A stretch of DNA of 48,660 nucleotides, taken from positions 1 through 48,660 of the forward strand of contig CASDUO010000010.1 in NCBI GenBank assembly GCA_949284065.1. Reading direction: 5' to 3'. The notes beneath the pieces were generated by a model. That model searched no databases. It worked only from the letters and a program-made list of their open reading frames with translations, and was not told the DNA's origin. The position numbers and the translations under genes are program-made. Numbering within the stretch: the stretch's first letter is position 1; each line of letters begins with the position of its first letter. This DNA is from an uncultured Bacillota bacterium (GTDB lineage Bacteria; Bacillota; Clostridia; Peptostreptococcales; Anaerovoracaceae). Of this stretch, positions 1 through 7,997 are shown piece after piece.

Positions 1-37
1 GATACTCCTTTTGGTTGTTGTTTTTTTAGTCAGAAAC

Positions 38-46
38 ATTATATCA
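38..46 (-). promoter_or_regulatory. Extended -10 promoter for a gene beyond the left edge
   Basis: On the minus strand the bases read TGATATAAT, a perfect extended -10 element, although no good -35 is visible at the right distance. About 30 bases downstream, at 4-9, the minus strand reads AAGGAG, a Shine-Dalgarno core, followed by the window edge. Together these suggest a minus-strand gene starting just left of base 1, transcribed separately from the Tad operon. The rest of 1-153 shows no gene on either strand. Confidence 0.45.
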
Positions 47-153
47 AAGTATCTCTCTCTTTATCTTTTATTCTGTAACATATGTCTTATCACATTACAC
101 TGTTATAAGATATATCGCTGTCCGTATTTTACAGCACCTCATATATCCGGTAC

Positions 154-693
154 TCAACCCACCCGATGCAATATCAACTCCCGTCTTACCTCTTTTATAT
201 AATCCAAAGCATCATCCAAAGAAAGACCTTCTCCCTGGATCTTTTCTCTCGCCGTCATAAGATATCTTTTACTCTCTCCGGATGTGCGTTCCGCCAGTTC
301 TCCCATAAAGGACGATATGGAATCGTTCACTCTGTACTTGGGTCTGGGCACCGGTATGTAGGCTATCTTCACATCCTTTTTTCTGCGGTTATAAAAAACT
401 GTTTCGCAGGTCAGAGTTATCTTCCCCGGATCTATTAGGAATTCCCGCGATCTTCCCAGGGCCCATATGGTTTTTTCCACTATCTCGAAGACCTTGCTCA
501 CTTTGTCGAATTCCATCGAAGCCACCGATATATATCCGTCTATATGATAAATTATCTGCTTCTTCCCTCCCATCGACATTACACTTACAGGCACGGTAAA
601 ATCACACAGTCCCGACATGAGCACCCTTTCCTCAAAAATCATAATCTCCCCGTTTCCTACTTCCAAAATCATCTGATCTGTCATGGTATCCAA
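154..693 (-). CDS. DUF6382-like protein, last gene of the Tad pilus operon
   Basis: A 179-residue soluble protein with no signal peptide or membrane segment. The length, the beta-rich N-terminal half and the position at the end of a Tad locus fit the DUF6382 family, which in Clostridia usually forms the N-terminal part of FHA-domain proteins encoded with Tad pili. Here no FHA domain follows; the protein stops after a charged helical tail (residues about 130-175). The start is taken as TTG at 693 because AAGGAGG lies 7 bases upstream; the first ATG (684) would be 16 bases away. Its role is unknown; a cytoplasmic regulator or adaptor of the pilus machine is an inference from context. The family assignment is from memory of the family pattern, not a search. 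Confidence 0.6.
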   Translation of the reverse strand: MDTMTDQMILEVGNGEIMIFEERVLMSGLCDFTVPVSVMSMGGKKQIIYHIDGYISVASMEFDKVSKVFEIVEKTIWALGRSREFLIDPGKITLTCETVFYNRRKKDVKIAYIPVPRPKYRVNDSISSFMGELAERTSGESKRYLMTAREKIQGEGLSLDDALDYIKEVRRELILHRVG

Positions 694-766
694 ATTTTAT
701 CCTCCTTCCAAATCTGCTTTCATGCAGGCGTCTTTACATCCCGAACCTGTCCGGCCGTCCGTCTGT

Positions 767-1567
767 TCAATTCCAGCACTTAAGGCAGGGCGTATACCCT
801 CTGGCAACGGCTTCGTCTTTACTCATAGAAACTACATACTTATCTATGGTATTGCATCCGCCCGCGTGATAAGCCGTGCCGTATCCCGGGAAATAATATA
901 TGAGCCCGCCATCGGCCACATTCCCGGGATCACAAATCTCACATGGGTGGTATCCACTCCTTATGCCGGGTCCCATCAATGTCTGGACCGGTGAAGATGA
1001 GACAAATGTGCAGTCCTCTTTGTGATACCTCACTCCCGATCTAGGGAAGAGCCATACCTGTTCATCCTCTTCATACCGGCCCATTGCATCAAACCCTACA
1101 GGTCCCGTATTGCCGTCAGTACCTATGAACCCCCTTAGTCTGACCCGGTCCTTCAGCGTGAACCTGTCAAACATCTTTATGGGAAGATCCACATTTATGA
1201 CGGTCTCCGTATGAAAACCGATCAATCCCGTCATCCCATCCTCTTCATACAGATATCTGAAATCCCGGACACGAAACATATCTATATCTTCATTTTCCTC
1301 AAAAGCCCTGCTTTCCAGTCTTGAAGGGAAGGTGATATTCTCCTTTTGTGAATATGCCCTTGAAGCCATGTAACGCGATTCATCCACGGCGGCGTGCATG
1401 ATCTCTTCGCTGCATGCGGTGACTTTTATCAGATATCCCACAGTCACTATGGCCAGTATGAACAGAGGCAGGAATATGGCCGCTTCCACTGTATAATATC
1501 CGCCTCTTCCGCTGATCACATTCCCCGTGGTCCTGCCTGATCCTCCCTTTGAAGCTTTTTTCTTCAC
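767..1567 (-). CDS. TadE-like pseudopilin with two C-terminal zinc-knuckle motifs
   Basis: A 266-residue membrane-anchored protein. Residues about 23-50 hold the TadE-type N-terminus: Gly-Gly-Tyr-Tyr-Thr-Val-Glu-Ala-Ala followed by a hydrophobic helix, where the conserved Glu is typical of pilin-like substrates of the Tad system. Residues 60-175 would lie outside the membrane. The C-terminus is unusual: it carries two copies of the same pattern H-x3-C-x22-C-x2-C (H182, C186, C209, C212 and H234, C238, C261, C264), like the metal-binding motif seen in Ada-type domains. The gene begins with GTG (1567) three bases after the stop of the preceding gene; a GAGGAGA site lies about 11 bases upstream. 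Minor pilin or tip component is the likely role; zinc binding is inferred from the residues. Confidence 0.75.
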   Translation of the reverse strand: MKKKASKGGSGRTTGNVISGRGGYYTVEAAIFLPLFILAIVTVGYLIKVTACSEEIMHAAVDESRYMASRAYSQKENITFPSRLESRAFEENEDIDMFRVRDFRYLYEEDGMTGLIGFHTETVINVDLPIKMFDRFTLKDRVRLRGFIGTDGNTGPVGFDAMGRYEEDEQVWLFPRSGVRYHKEDCTFVSSSPVQTLMGPGIRSGYHPCEICDPGNVADGGLIYYFPGYGTAYHAGGCNTIDKYVVSMSKDEAVARGYTPCLKCWN

Positions 1568-1570
1568 GGT

Positions 1571-2845
1571 CTAATATCTCTCCTCATATTCGTATTCACG
1601 TCCGTTCACCACTCCTTTGAAGCGAAATCCTCTGTTCATTTCCTTCATCAAAAATTCCCCGTTATAATTCCCCTTCATGTTTATCTGTATCAGATCCATC
1701 ATGCGCATGAGTTTTTCCGTCCTGTCACATACCAGGAGGAAAAGCTGGAGATAACCCTGATATGTAAGTCCTGTCCTGTTGTTCATGCTGATGTAGTCTT
1801 TCTTTTCCTTTATCAACACATTTTCGGCGCTCAATGCCCAGCTTGCTTTATCCTTCAACATGGGTACTTTTTCCCCATGTTCCAAAAGTCTCACATCGTT
1901 TTCCGCTTCGGCCAGCGCCCATATCTCCGCCAGCACCAGTTCGGCGGCAGCAGACACCGGAGGAACTGTTATCATCGCCGCCACTGCCGCAAGCTCCGCT
2001 CTCTTTACAGGATCCGTGTATATATGGGCGAGGTTTATGGCATTTCTGAGCAAAATGAGATCTTTTCTGAAGGCACTATAGTTTTCTTTATCTCCGAGCT
2101 TGCCCTTCAGTATGTATTCAGCCTCGCATTTGAAAAAGGTATCTCTGTCCAAAGACCGGTCCTGAGCATTTTTGAACTTATCCAATATGTAATAGTTGAG
2201 AAGCAAGTTTTCTCCGGTGCCTTTCAGCATTTCTTTCCATCCACCCCGGGCAAGGACCTGCACTTTCTGCCAAAGAGATCCGCTCCCTTCAACTTCCCTT
2301 GAGGGAAGTGAATTTATTATATTTCTGTTTTTCAACTCTGACGATCCGTTTTTTCCGTCAAAGTCTGTCACCTCTTTTCCTTCACCCTTTTTTTCAGGTG
2401 ATCCGGTCTTTTCCATCAGACCTTCGGCCATGGCGTATCCCACATATTCCGTCACCTCTTCGGCGAATACGTCAGTATCGGTCATGATGTTTCCCGACAC
2501 ATCCACCTCGACATTTTCAAAAGAGGTTTTTTCATTATTGTTCAATGTATATCCCGCATAGTAGTTCAACTTATCTCTTATGACGCCGGGAGATCCGGGA
2601 AAAGCGAAAAGTCCATACTCCTCCTTCAGACCTTTGTGGAATTCAGACATGACCGATCTTCCGGCAAGTCCCAGCACGTTATCCGAATAACCTACCACTG
2701 CTATCCTGTCTGCGGCGGCTACCACTGCGAAGGTCAAAGTGATCATGGAGGCAAGTACCAGCATGAGGAATATGGATGAACTCCCCTCCTCATTCTCCAT
2801 CAAGGAGATCTTTGTATCTGATGAATTTTTTCTCATGGACTTCAT
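1571..2845 (-). CDS. DUF5702-like Tad locus membrane protein
   Basis: A 424-residue protein with a short cytoplasmic N-terminus, one hydrophobic helix at about residues 24-46 (within a TadE/TadG-like Glu-Gly-Ser-Ser-Ser-Ile start) and a large, mostly helical extracytoplasmic part. This architecture and position between two TadE-like genes match the DUF5702 family found in Firmicutes Tad clusters; the function is not established, and a pseudopilin or TadG-like surface component is the natural guess. The chosen ATG (2845) has GGAAGGG six bases upstream, which makes the gene overlap the end of the preceding TadE-like gene by 56 bases; a later Met at 2800 lacks a ribosome site. Spacing to the next gene is three bases, so translation is probably coupled. 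Confidence 0.65.
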   Translation of the reverse strand: MKSMRKNSSDTKISLMENEEGSSSIFLMLVLASMITLTFAVVAAADRIAVVGYSDNVLGLAGRSVMSEFHKGLKEEYGLFAFPGSPGVIRDKLNYYAGYTLNNNEKTSFENVEVDVSGNIMTDTDVFAEEVTEYVGYAMAEGLMEKTGSPEKKGEGKEVTDFDGKNGSSELKNRNIINSLPSREVEGSGSLWQKVQVLARGGWKEMLKGTGENLLLNYYILDKFKNAQDRSLDRDTFFKCEAEYILKGKLGDKENYSAFRKDLILLRNAINLAHIYTDPVKRAELAAVAAMITVPPVSAAAELVLAEIWALAEAENDVRLLEHGEKVPMLKDKASWALSAENVLIKEKKDYISMNNRTGLTYQGYLQLFLLVCDRTEKLMRMMDLIQINMKGNYNGEFLMKEMNRGFRFKGVVNGREYEYEERY

Positions 2846-3185
2846 ATACCCTTCCTTCCAGATCCTTTTGAAATCCCGCCATGAACAAAAGGCCTTCCCG
2901 GTTTATACTGGATCTGCTCTTCCATACCTTACGTCCGCCTGTATATCCTGTACCGATGTTCTCCTGCTCCGGCACTCTGCTTTTGACCGTCACCGTTTCC
3001 GTCTCTTTTCCCATGGCTTTGTTCAAGGCCATATGCATCTCCACGTTGGCTGCCGTCTGGCTGTACATAATGGCCAGTATGAATACCAGCACAGCCATAG
3101 AAAATATAACGATGGGGAACACAGAGGCAGCCTCCACCATGACGCTCCCTCTGTCCTCACTGATTTTTTCCTTTAACGTCCCCAT
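2790..3185 (-). CDS. TadE-like pseudopilin
   Basis: A 131-residue protein with the classical TadE layout: short charged N-terminus, Gly-Ser-Val-Met-Val-Glu-Ala-Ala around residues 13-20, a hydrophobic helix to about residue 40, then a helical extracytoplasmic domain. TadE proteins are processed by the prepilin peptidase and act as minor pilins in Flp pilus assembly. The ATG lies one base after the stop of the Flp pilin gene; the ribosome site is weak, suggesting coupled translation. The 3' end overlaps the DUF5702-like gene in another frame. Confidence 0.75.
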   Translation of the reverse strand: MGTLKEKISEDRGSVMVEAASVFPIVIFSMAVLVFILAIMYSQTAANVEMHMALNKAMGKETETVTVKSRVPEQENIGTGYTGGRKVWKSRSSINREGLLFMAGFQKDLEGRVYEVHEKKFIRYKDLLDGE

Positions 3186-3186
3186 A

Positions 3187-3342
3187 TCAGAACCCGCTGT
3201 TCAGGGTGGACAGTGTCTTGTTCACGAATGCCGTTATCTGATCTTTGAAGATCAGTCCCAGTATGATCGCGATGGCGACCAGTATGGCCACCTGGACCAT
3301 CTCCATCCCCCTTTCCTCCTTGAATAATCTAAACACCTTCAA
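3187..3342 (-). CDS. flp: Flp-type type IVb pilin (51 residues, TTG start)
   Basis: A short gene easily missed by length cut-offs. It starts with TTG at 3342 behind a near-perfect AGGAGGTGAG ribosome site 6-7 bases upstream and ends with TGA at 3187. The 51-residue product begins with a basic segment rich in Lys and Arg, then an acidic-to-Gly motif (Glu-Glu-Arg-Gly-Met-Glu, residues 9-14) followed by a hydrophobic helix at 16-32 and a short polar tail. This matches the Firmicutes Flp1-like pilins: the prepilin peptidase would cut after Gly12, and the Glu two residues later (mature residue 2, with Met at 1) suits the usual pilin chemistry. It would be the major structural subunit of the fibre. 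It lies between tadC and a tadE-like gene, one base before the latter. Confidence 0.75.
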   Translation of the reverse strand: MKVFRLFKEERGMEMVQVAILVAIAIILGLIFKDQITAFVNKTLSTLNSGF

Positions 3343-3361
3343 ATCCTCACCTCCTGTCCTT

Positions 3362-4504
3362 TCAGATCTCCAGCATTGCCGGAGCTACGGTTATCATCAC
3401 TAAAACCAAAAGCAATATCATGAGAGGCCCTGTAAGTTTCGTTTCCGCCTTCTTCCCTTTCTCCTCAGCCAGTTTTTTCCTTACGAACCAAAGGCCTTCT
3501 GTCTCTCTTTGTAGTTTCGTGACGAGGTCAGACCCTTTGTTTATATTGTCATCTATTATGTCAGCTATCCGTATGAGTTCTCTAACACCGCTTCGTTTGC
3601 CGAATTCTTTGAGCTGCACATGTACAGGCTCGTTGGTTTCCTTCGCCCTTACATATATGCCGTAAAGCTGCTCATAAAAATGATCATCCCTTATGCCTGA
3701 GCCCTTTTCATCCCTTTCCCCCTGTGGACGTACGGACTCATGATCCTTCATTATCCTGTCAAAAGCGCTGCTCACCACTGCTCCGGCGTTCAACATCAGC
3801 ACCATCTTATTGGTGAATACAGGCAGCCCCCTCACTATACTTTCTCTCGCCATTTCTTCTTCTTTCTTTATGCCCCCTCTCCTGCCCGAATATATTATCA
3901 GCATGATCAATATCAGGGCCAACAGTATCACTTCCCCATCGAACCCGGCCTTTTTCTCCCATATCAGCCTGGTGCCGTCCTCAAGTTTCTCAGGGAGTTT
4001 AACTTTCTTATCCGATCTGTCCTCATTGAGGCCCATCACGGCTGTGGATATCTTTTGTCTCAGCAAAGCTTCCCTGTCCATACCTTGTGTATCTTCGACA
4101 GAAATGTCCGCTCCTCTTTTTCCTCTCGGCTCGAGGATTATGCTTTCTTCCGTGCTGACACCTCCCTGGTCATCTATGGCATATACCCTGGCATCTACAG
4201 TCAAAGGACTCTCTCCTGTCTCCGGTCTTTCGATATATGTGATCCTGCCGTCTTCTCCGGTCGCTACACTTTTGTCCCTTTCCATCTGCATCCACAGTGA
4301 GAGGGCCACCAGTACTACAGATCCCAACACCGCCATCCTGTAATATCTCTTCAATTTTTTTCGTTCTTCTATGAGCCTCTGACGATATCCTTCCTCCCCG
4401 TAGATCCTCTTATACCTTTCTTCAAGATCCCGTTCATCACCGTACAACAGCTCATTGAGTTTTTCCCATATACCGGATCTCACATCATCCGCCTCCCCTT
4501 TCAC
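3362..4504 (-). CDS. tadC: TadC-like type II/IV secretion F-domain membrane protein with large ectodomain
   Basis: A 380-residue inner-membrane platform protein of the Tad apparatus. The C-terminal half (about 225-345) has the features of a T2SSF domain (helical, with Leu-Pro at 227-228 and a Lys/Arg-rich turn) closed by a final hydrophobic helix at 358-376. The N-terminal half is less typical: a cytoplasmic helix, a membrane helix at 57-73, about 115 polar residues that would sit outside the membrane, and a second membrane helix at 191-206. The start is GTG at 4504, overlapping the stop of tadB (GTGA arrangement), so translation is coupled. The pairing with TadB and the ATPase is diagnostic of Tad systems. 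Confidence 0.8.
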   Translation of the reverse strand: MKGEADDVRSGIWEKLNELLYGDERDLEERYKRIYGEEGYRQRLIEERKKLKRYYRMAVLGSVVLVALSLWMQMERDKSVATGEDGRITYIERPETGESPLTVDARVYAIDDQGGVSTEESIILEPRGKRGADISVEDTQGMDREALLRQKISTAVMGLNEDRSDKKVKLPEKLEDGTRLIWEKKAGFDGEVILLALILIMLIIYSGRRGGIKKEEEMARESIVRGLPVFTNKMVLMLNAGAVVSSAFDRIMKDHESVRPQGERDEKGSGIRDDHFYEQLYGIYVRAKETNEPVHVQLKEFGKRSGVRELIRIADIIDDNINKGSDLVTKLQRETEGLWFVRKKLAEEKGKKAETKLTGPLMILLLVLVMITVAPAMLEI

Positions 4505-5247
4505 ACTTCTATATCCATGAGTTTCATCGTCATATCCCAGGCCAGATACATGCCCGCAAGGCTAACAGTCATTATCATCCTCCCCTGAAAGGTGTCGTAT
4601 AAGGGAGCTATGTAATCCGGAGATGTCAGGTTTAGCATGAACAAAAGGACTATGGGTATGGCGGTGATCACCGCTCCTTCATATTGTCTTTGTGCCGTCT
4701 GCATTTTCACATCCCTCTCTATGTCCATTTTTTCGCATATGATCTCCGCAGCCCTGTTCACCACCTGCTGCATGTCGCCTCCCGTCGTCCTGCATATGAG
4801 GTACACGTCCACAAAATTCTTTATATCTTCCACATGGCTCCTTGATGCGAAGCTCCTGAGCAACTCCTCCTCTCTGTCCCTGTTTTCCCTGATGCTCCTC
4901 ACCATCACGTCCAGTTCCTCTACCAGGGGACTGTCATCATCATATATATCCTTCAAATGGTCCAGGGCTTCAGCCATGGCTTCCCGCATATGCCTTCCCG
5001 CAGCTACAGAAGCGCTGACGGAAATAAGCATGTCCTTGAATTGGACTATGAGAAGCTCCTTCCTCTTTTTGGCCATGTACAGGCTGTATCTTTTCCGGAA
5101 CAACAAGACCACAGTCCCGCACACGGCCGCAAAGAGGATGCTATGGTAGAAAAGCAGACACAGAAGCACCACAGTAACATAGGCGATCACGCAGAAACGC
5201 TGCCATTCCGTCTTTGTAAGTTCGTAACTCTCATAATCCGTGTCCAC
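4501..5247 (-). CDS. tadB: TadB-like inner-membrane platform protein (T2SSF domain)
   Basis: A 248-residue protein with two N-terminal membrane helices (about 18-34 and 36-50), a cytoplasmic T2SSF domain (about 65-185, with an Arg-His-Met-Arg-Glu-Ala motif) and two C-terminal membrane helices. TadB and TadC form the platform through which the ATPase drives pilin assembly. The start is GTG at 5247 with AAAGGGGA 6 to 8 bases upstream; it overlaps the end of the ATPase gene by 17 bases, while its own stop overlaps the start of tadC. Confidence 0.85.
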   Translation of the reverse strand: MDTDYESYELTKTEWQRFCVIAYVTVVLLCLLFYHSILFAAVCGTVVLLFRKRYSLYMAKKRKELLIVQFKDMLISVSASVAAGRHMREAMAEALDHLKDIYDDDSPLVEELDVMVRSIRENRDREEELLRSFASRSHVEDIKNFVDVYLICRTTGGDMQQVVNRAAEIICEKMDIERDVKMQTAQRQYEGAVITAIPIVLLFMLNLTSPDYIAPLYDTFQGRMIMTVSLAGMYLAWDMTMKLMDIEV

Positions 5248-6493
5248 TTTTTATCCCCTTTCTCAACTCTATTTTTTCCATATCCAAAAGCGGTTCCTCT
5301 GTCCTCTTCAATCCGGTGTCTGGCGAGTACTTGAACAGCGGCACCGTTACGATATTCCCTTCCTCCATTCCGGCCACCTGGGCTATTTCCAGCACCTTCC
5401 TGCTGTTGTCACTCATCTTTGCCAAATGTATCATTATGTCTATCCCCTCCGCTATCTGAGCCCTGATGGCCTCTACGGGGAACTCCGCTGCTTGCAGGAA
5501 CATGGTCTCCAGCCGCTTCAGCATCCCTCTGATGCTGTTGCCGTGACCTGTGCTCAAAGATCCGTCATGGCCCGTGTTCATGGCCTGTATCATGTCCATC
5601 ACTTCCCTGCCCCTGACCTCGCCGACTATTATCCTGTCAGGTGTTTTGATCAGATCCGACATGTTCACCTCTCCTGTTCCGGCACTGCCTGCCATACGAC
5701 ATTCCATCCTTACTATGTTCTCGATATAATCCAACTGCAGTTCTGCCGAATCCTCCATGACTATCACCCTTTCCTCTGCCGGTATATATTGACAGAGAGC
5801 ATTGAGCAACGATGTCTTTCCGCTGGACGTGCCGCCACTTATGAAAATGTTGTATCCGCTCTCCACCAATATCCTGAGGCCGGCAGCCGCCTCGGCAGTC
5901 ACCGTGCCGAAAGCTATCATGTCTTCCATGGTGAACCACTGCTTGGGGAATTTTCTTACAGTAAGAGACGGGCCGTTTATGGCGATGTTTTTATATACCG
6001 CGTTCACTCTGGATCCGTCTTCAAGACGCGCATCCACTATGGGCTTAAGCTCGTTTATCTCTCTGTGCATCTTTGCCGCTGCCCTCCTCATGACTTCTTC
6101 CAGATCTTCCACCGAGTCGAAAGTATCCGGCACTCTTATGAGCTTTCCCTCCCTTTCTATGAAAATATCCTCTTTGCCGTTGACCATTATCTCCGATACC
6201 TTGGGATCCTCCATGTATTTGTGGAGAAAGTCCATGTCCTTCCTTATGGCGAAAAAGATCCGCTCCACTGTATCTCTTTTCTCCTCGAAGGTCATGTCCA
6301 CAGCGGCAGGATCCGCCAACACACTGTCCTCTGCTCTTTGGAACACTTCCCGGTCATCCGTCGGTCCGGAAACCGTAAGCTCCCTCCTCATCTCCTCTAT
6401 TATTCTTTTTCTGAGCTCTCGTTCCATTTCATATTTATTTACAGTTTTTCCAGTTTTTACCATCTTATTGACAGTATAAGTCCTATCCACCAT
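5231..6493 (-). CDS. tadA: Tad pilus assembly ATPase (TadA/CpaF, secretion ATPase superfamily)
   Basis: A 420-residue cytoplasmic ATPase that powers Flp pilus assembly. It shows the full signature set: Walker A G-G-T-S-S-G-K-T at 220-227, the acidic Asp box Val-Met-Glu-Asp-Ser-Ala-Glu-Leu at 245-252, Walker B Ile-Ile-Val-Gly-Glu-Val-Arg-Gly at 288-295, and the His box with Gly-His-Asp-Gly-Ser and Thr-Gly-His-Gly between 308 and 318. The N-terminal 90 residues are variable and charged. No clear ribosome site precedes the ATG at 6493 or the later Met codons at 6463 and 6427, so the exact start is uncertain. It is the first gene of the operon; TadZ, usually encoded just upstream, is found instead at 12835-14004. 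Confidence 0.92.
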   Translation of the reverse strand: MVDRTYTVNKMVKTGKTVNKYEMERELRKRIIEEMRRELTVSGPTDDREVFQRAEDSVLADPAAVDMTFEEKRDTVERIFFAIRKDMDFLHKYMEDPKVSEIMVNGKEDIFIEREGKLIRVPDTFDSVEDLEEVMRRAAAKMHREINELKPIVDARLEDGSRVNAVYKNIAINGPSLTVRKFPKQWFTMEDMIAFGTVTAEAAAGLRILVESGYNIFISGGTSSGKTSLLNALCQYIPAEERVIVMEDSAELQLDYIENIVRMECRMAGSAGTGEVNMSDLIKTPDRIIVGEVRGREVMDMIQAMNTGHDGSLSTGHGNSIRGMLKRLETMFLQAAEFPVEAIRAQIAEGIDIMIHLAKMSDNSRKVLEIAQVAGMEEGNIVTVPLFKYSPDTGLKRTEEPLLDMEKIELRKGIKSGHGL

Positions 6494-6533
6494 ATTTGCA
6501 AGGACTATTTCACATCATCCAAAGTTTTTTCAT

Positions 6534-6558
6534 AAAAAAAGAGCCGTTTTACAACGGC
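6534..6558 (-). terminator. Intrinsic terminator after the aminotransferase gene
   Basis: On the minus strand GCCGTT pairs with AACGGC across a four-base loop, followed by a run of seven T after two bases. It lies just past the stop codon of the class III aminotransferase and before the Tad ATPase gene, so it separates the two transcription units. Confidence 0.85.
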
Positions 6559-6573
6559 CCTTCCTGGTATCTT

Positions 6574-7971
6574 TTATTTCCGGCTCACCTCCGCGAGCTC
6601 TTTCAAACAATCCTCCCATCCACGGATCAGCTTGTCTATGTCCTCATCTGATGTTACCGGGGATATGAGCATCATATTATGGAAGGGTGTGATCAACATC
6701 CCTCTGTTGTGCAGATATACATGAGTGTAATACATTAGCTGCCAGTCGAAATTGTTCTTTGCCTCTGTGCCGTTCTTCGGAAGCACGGGCATGAACTGCA
6801 ATTCGCATCTTGCCCCTGAACGGGTCAGGCTCCATGGGATATGATATTTTTCGAGTACGGCCTCCAATCCGTCCGAAAGCCTTTCCTGACCTCTGAACAT
6901 CTTTTCAAAGGCCTCTTCCGTAGCGACTTTCGACAGCGTCTCCTTCATCGCGGCGATGACGAACTGGTTTGCCGACAGCGTGCCTCCTATCCCCATGGGA
7001 TCGGAAACTCCTCCACGACCGTAGGTTTCGTTGATTTTTTTCGTTATCTCCTCAGTGAACCCATAAACAGCCACCGGGATGCCTCCTGCGATGGATTTCC
7101 CCAGGGTCACGAAATCCGGTTTCAAGCTGTGAGCCCTCGTATATCCGCCGTAACCGTTGGACAGGGTATGGGTCTCATCTATTATCATGTACGAACCGTA
7201 CTTGTCGCACAGCTTTCTCAACCCTTCGAGATATCCTTCGGCCGGGAGCACCATGCCGCAGTTCGTCATTACAGGTTCCAGCAGGACCGCAGCCACATCC
7301 TCATGAGCCAGCTCTCTTTCCGCTGCATCCAGATCGTTGAATTCCACCACTCTCGTAAGCTGGTCTTTAGGCAGGCCAGGGTTGGAATCGTAATCTGTAC
7401 GCAATGCCAGTTCGCCTTTTTCGTTGATATGGGGCAATGATTCATCCAGGCTTCCGTGATAACATTCCTGCATGACCATGATCTTGGGACGGCCCGTCAA
7501 TGCCCTGGCATTCCTTATGGTATATCGGTTAGCTTCTGTAGCGGTCATCGCCACCTGCCATGTGGGAAGGCCGAACCGTTTTTCCAGCTCCCTGCCTATT
7601 TCCAGCGCATCCGGCGTAGGCATCATGGTGGTTATACCTCTTGCCGCCTGTTCCGTGATCTTCTTCACTGTAGCCTCGGGGGAATGCCCGAACATGGCGC
7701 CTGTATCTCCCAAACAAAAGTCTATATAAATGTTCCCATCGATATCCGTACACCTGTTTCCTTGTGCTTTTTCCAAAAATATCGGATATTCCGTCCCCCA
7801 GTCTCCCATCCAGGGCATGGGCACACCATTGAGCAGGTTTTTTTGAGCTTTTTCAAAGGTTTCTTTGCTCTTTCTTGTCCTGTCTTTGAATATATCGTCC
7901 TCTCTGGCTCTGAGTTCCGCCAGCTGTTCATCTGTCACCAGTCTGTATGGACTCTTTTTATCTGTTATCAT
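6574..7971 (-). CDS. Class III PLP-dependent aminotransferase
   Basis: A 465-residue fold-type I enzyme of the class III aminotransferase / glutamate-1-semialdehyde aminomutase superfamily. Visible motifs are Ala-Thr-Glu-Ala-Asn at 144-148 (cofactor phosphate contact), the CYHG motif at 170-173, the PLP-binding Asp265 in Asp-Glu-Thr-His, and the Schiff-base Lys292 in Thr-Leu-Gly-Lys-Ser. The substrate cannot be told; the 50-residue N-terminal extension before the fold and the Asp-Glu-Thr-His-Thr-Leu sequence set it apart from HemL, and heme genes are not nearby, so a beta-amino acid or omega-amino acid transaminase is more likely. The start at 7971 is preferred over one 30 bases upstream because AAGGAG lies 7 bases before it. 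It follows an SDR dehydrogenase by 26 bases and probably shares its transcript and pathway. Confidence 0.82.
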   Translation of the reverse strand: MITDKKSPYRLVTDEQLAELRAREDDIFKDRTRKSKETFEKAQKNLLNGVPMPWMGDWGTEYPIFLEKAQGNRCTDIDGNIYIDFCLGDTGAMFGHSPEATVKKITEQAARGITTMMPTPDALEIGRELEKRFGLPTWQVAMTATEANRYTIRNARALTGRPKIMVMQECYHGSLDESLPHINEKGELALRTDYDSNPGLPKDQLTRVVEFNDLDAAERELAHEDVAAVLLEPVMTNCGMVLPAEGYLEGLRKLCDKYGSYMIIDETHTLSNGYGGYTRAHSLKPDFVTLGKSIAGGIPVAVYGFTEEITKKINETYGRGGVSDPMGIGGTLSANQFVIAAMKETLSKVATEEAFEKMFRGQERLSDGLEAVLEKYHIPWSLTRSGARCELQFMPVLPKNGTEAKNNFDWQLMYYTHVYLHNRGMLITPFHNMMLISPVTSDEDIDKLIRGWEDCLKELAEVSRK

Positions 7972-7997
7972 AAGGTGCTCCTTTCGCCATGTGCTTA

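Noticed and set aside
5240..6535. Long plus-strand open frame of 431 codons opposite the Tad ATPase
   Set aside because: Antisense to an intact conserved ATPase, composition rich in His, Tyr and Arg as in shadow frames, and no ribosome site.
6574..7971. Aminotransferase as HemL (glutamate-1-semialdehyde aminomutase)
   Set aside because: Long N-terminal extension, differing active-site context and no heme synthesis genes nearby; the SDR partner suggests another pathway.
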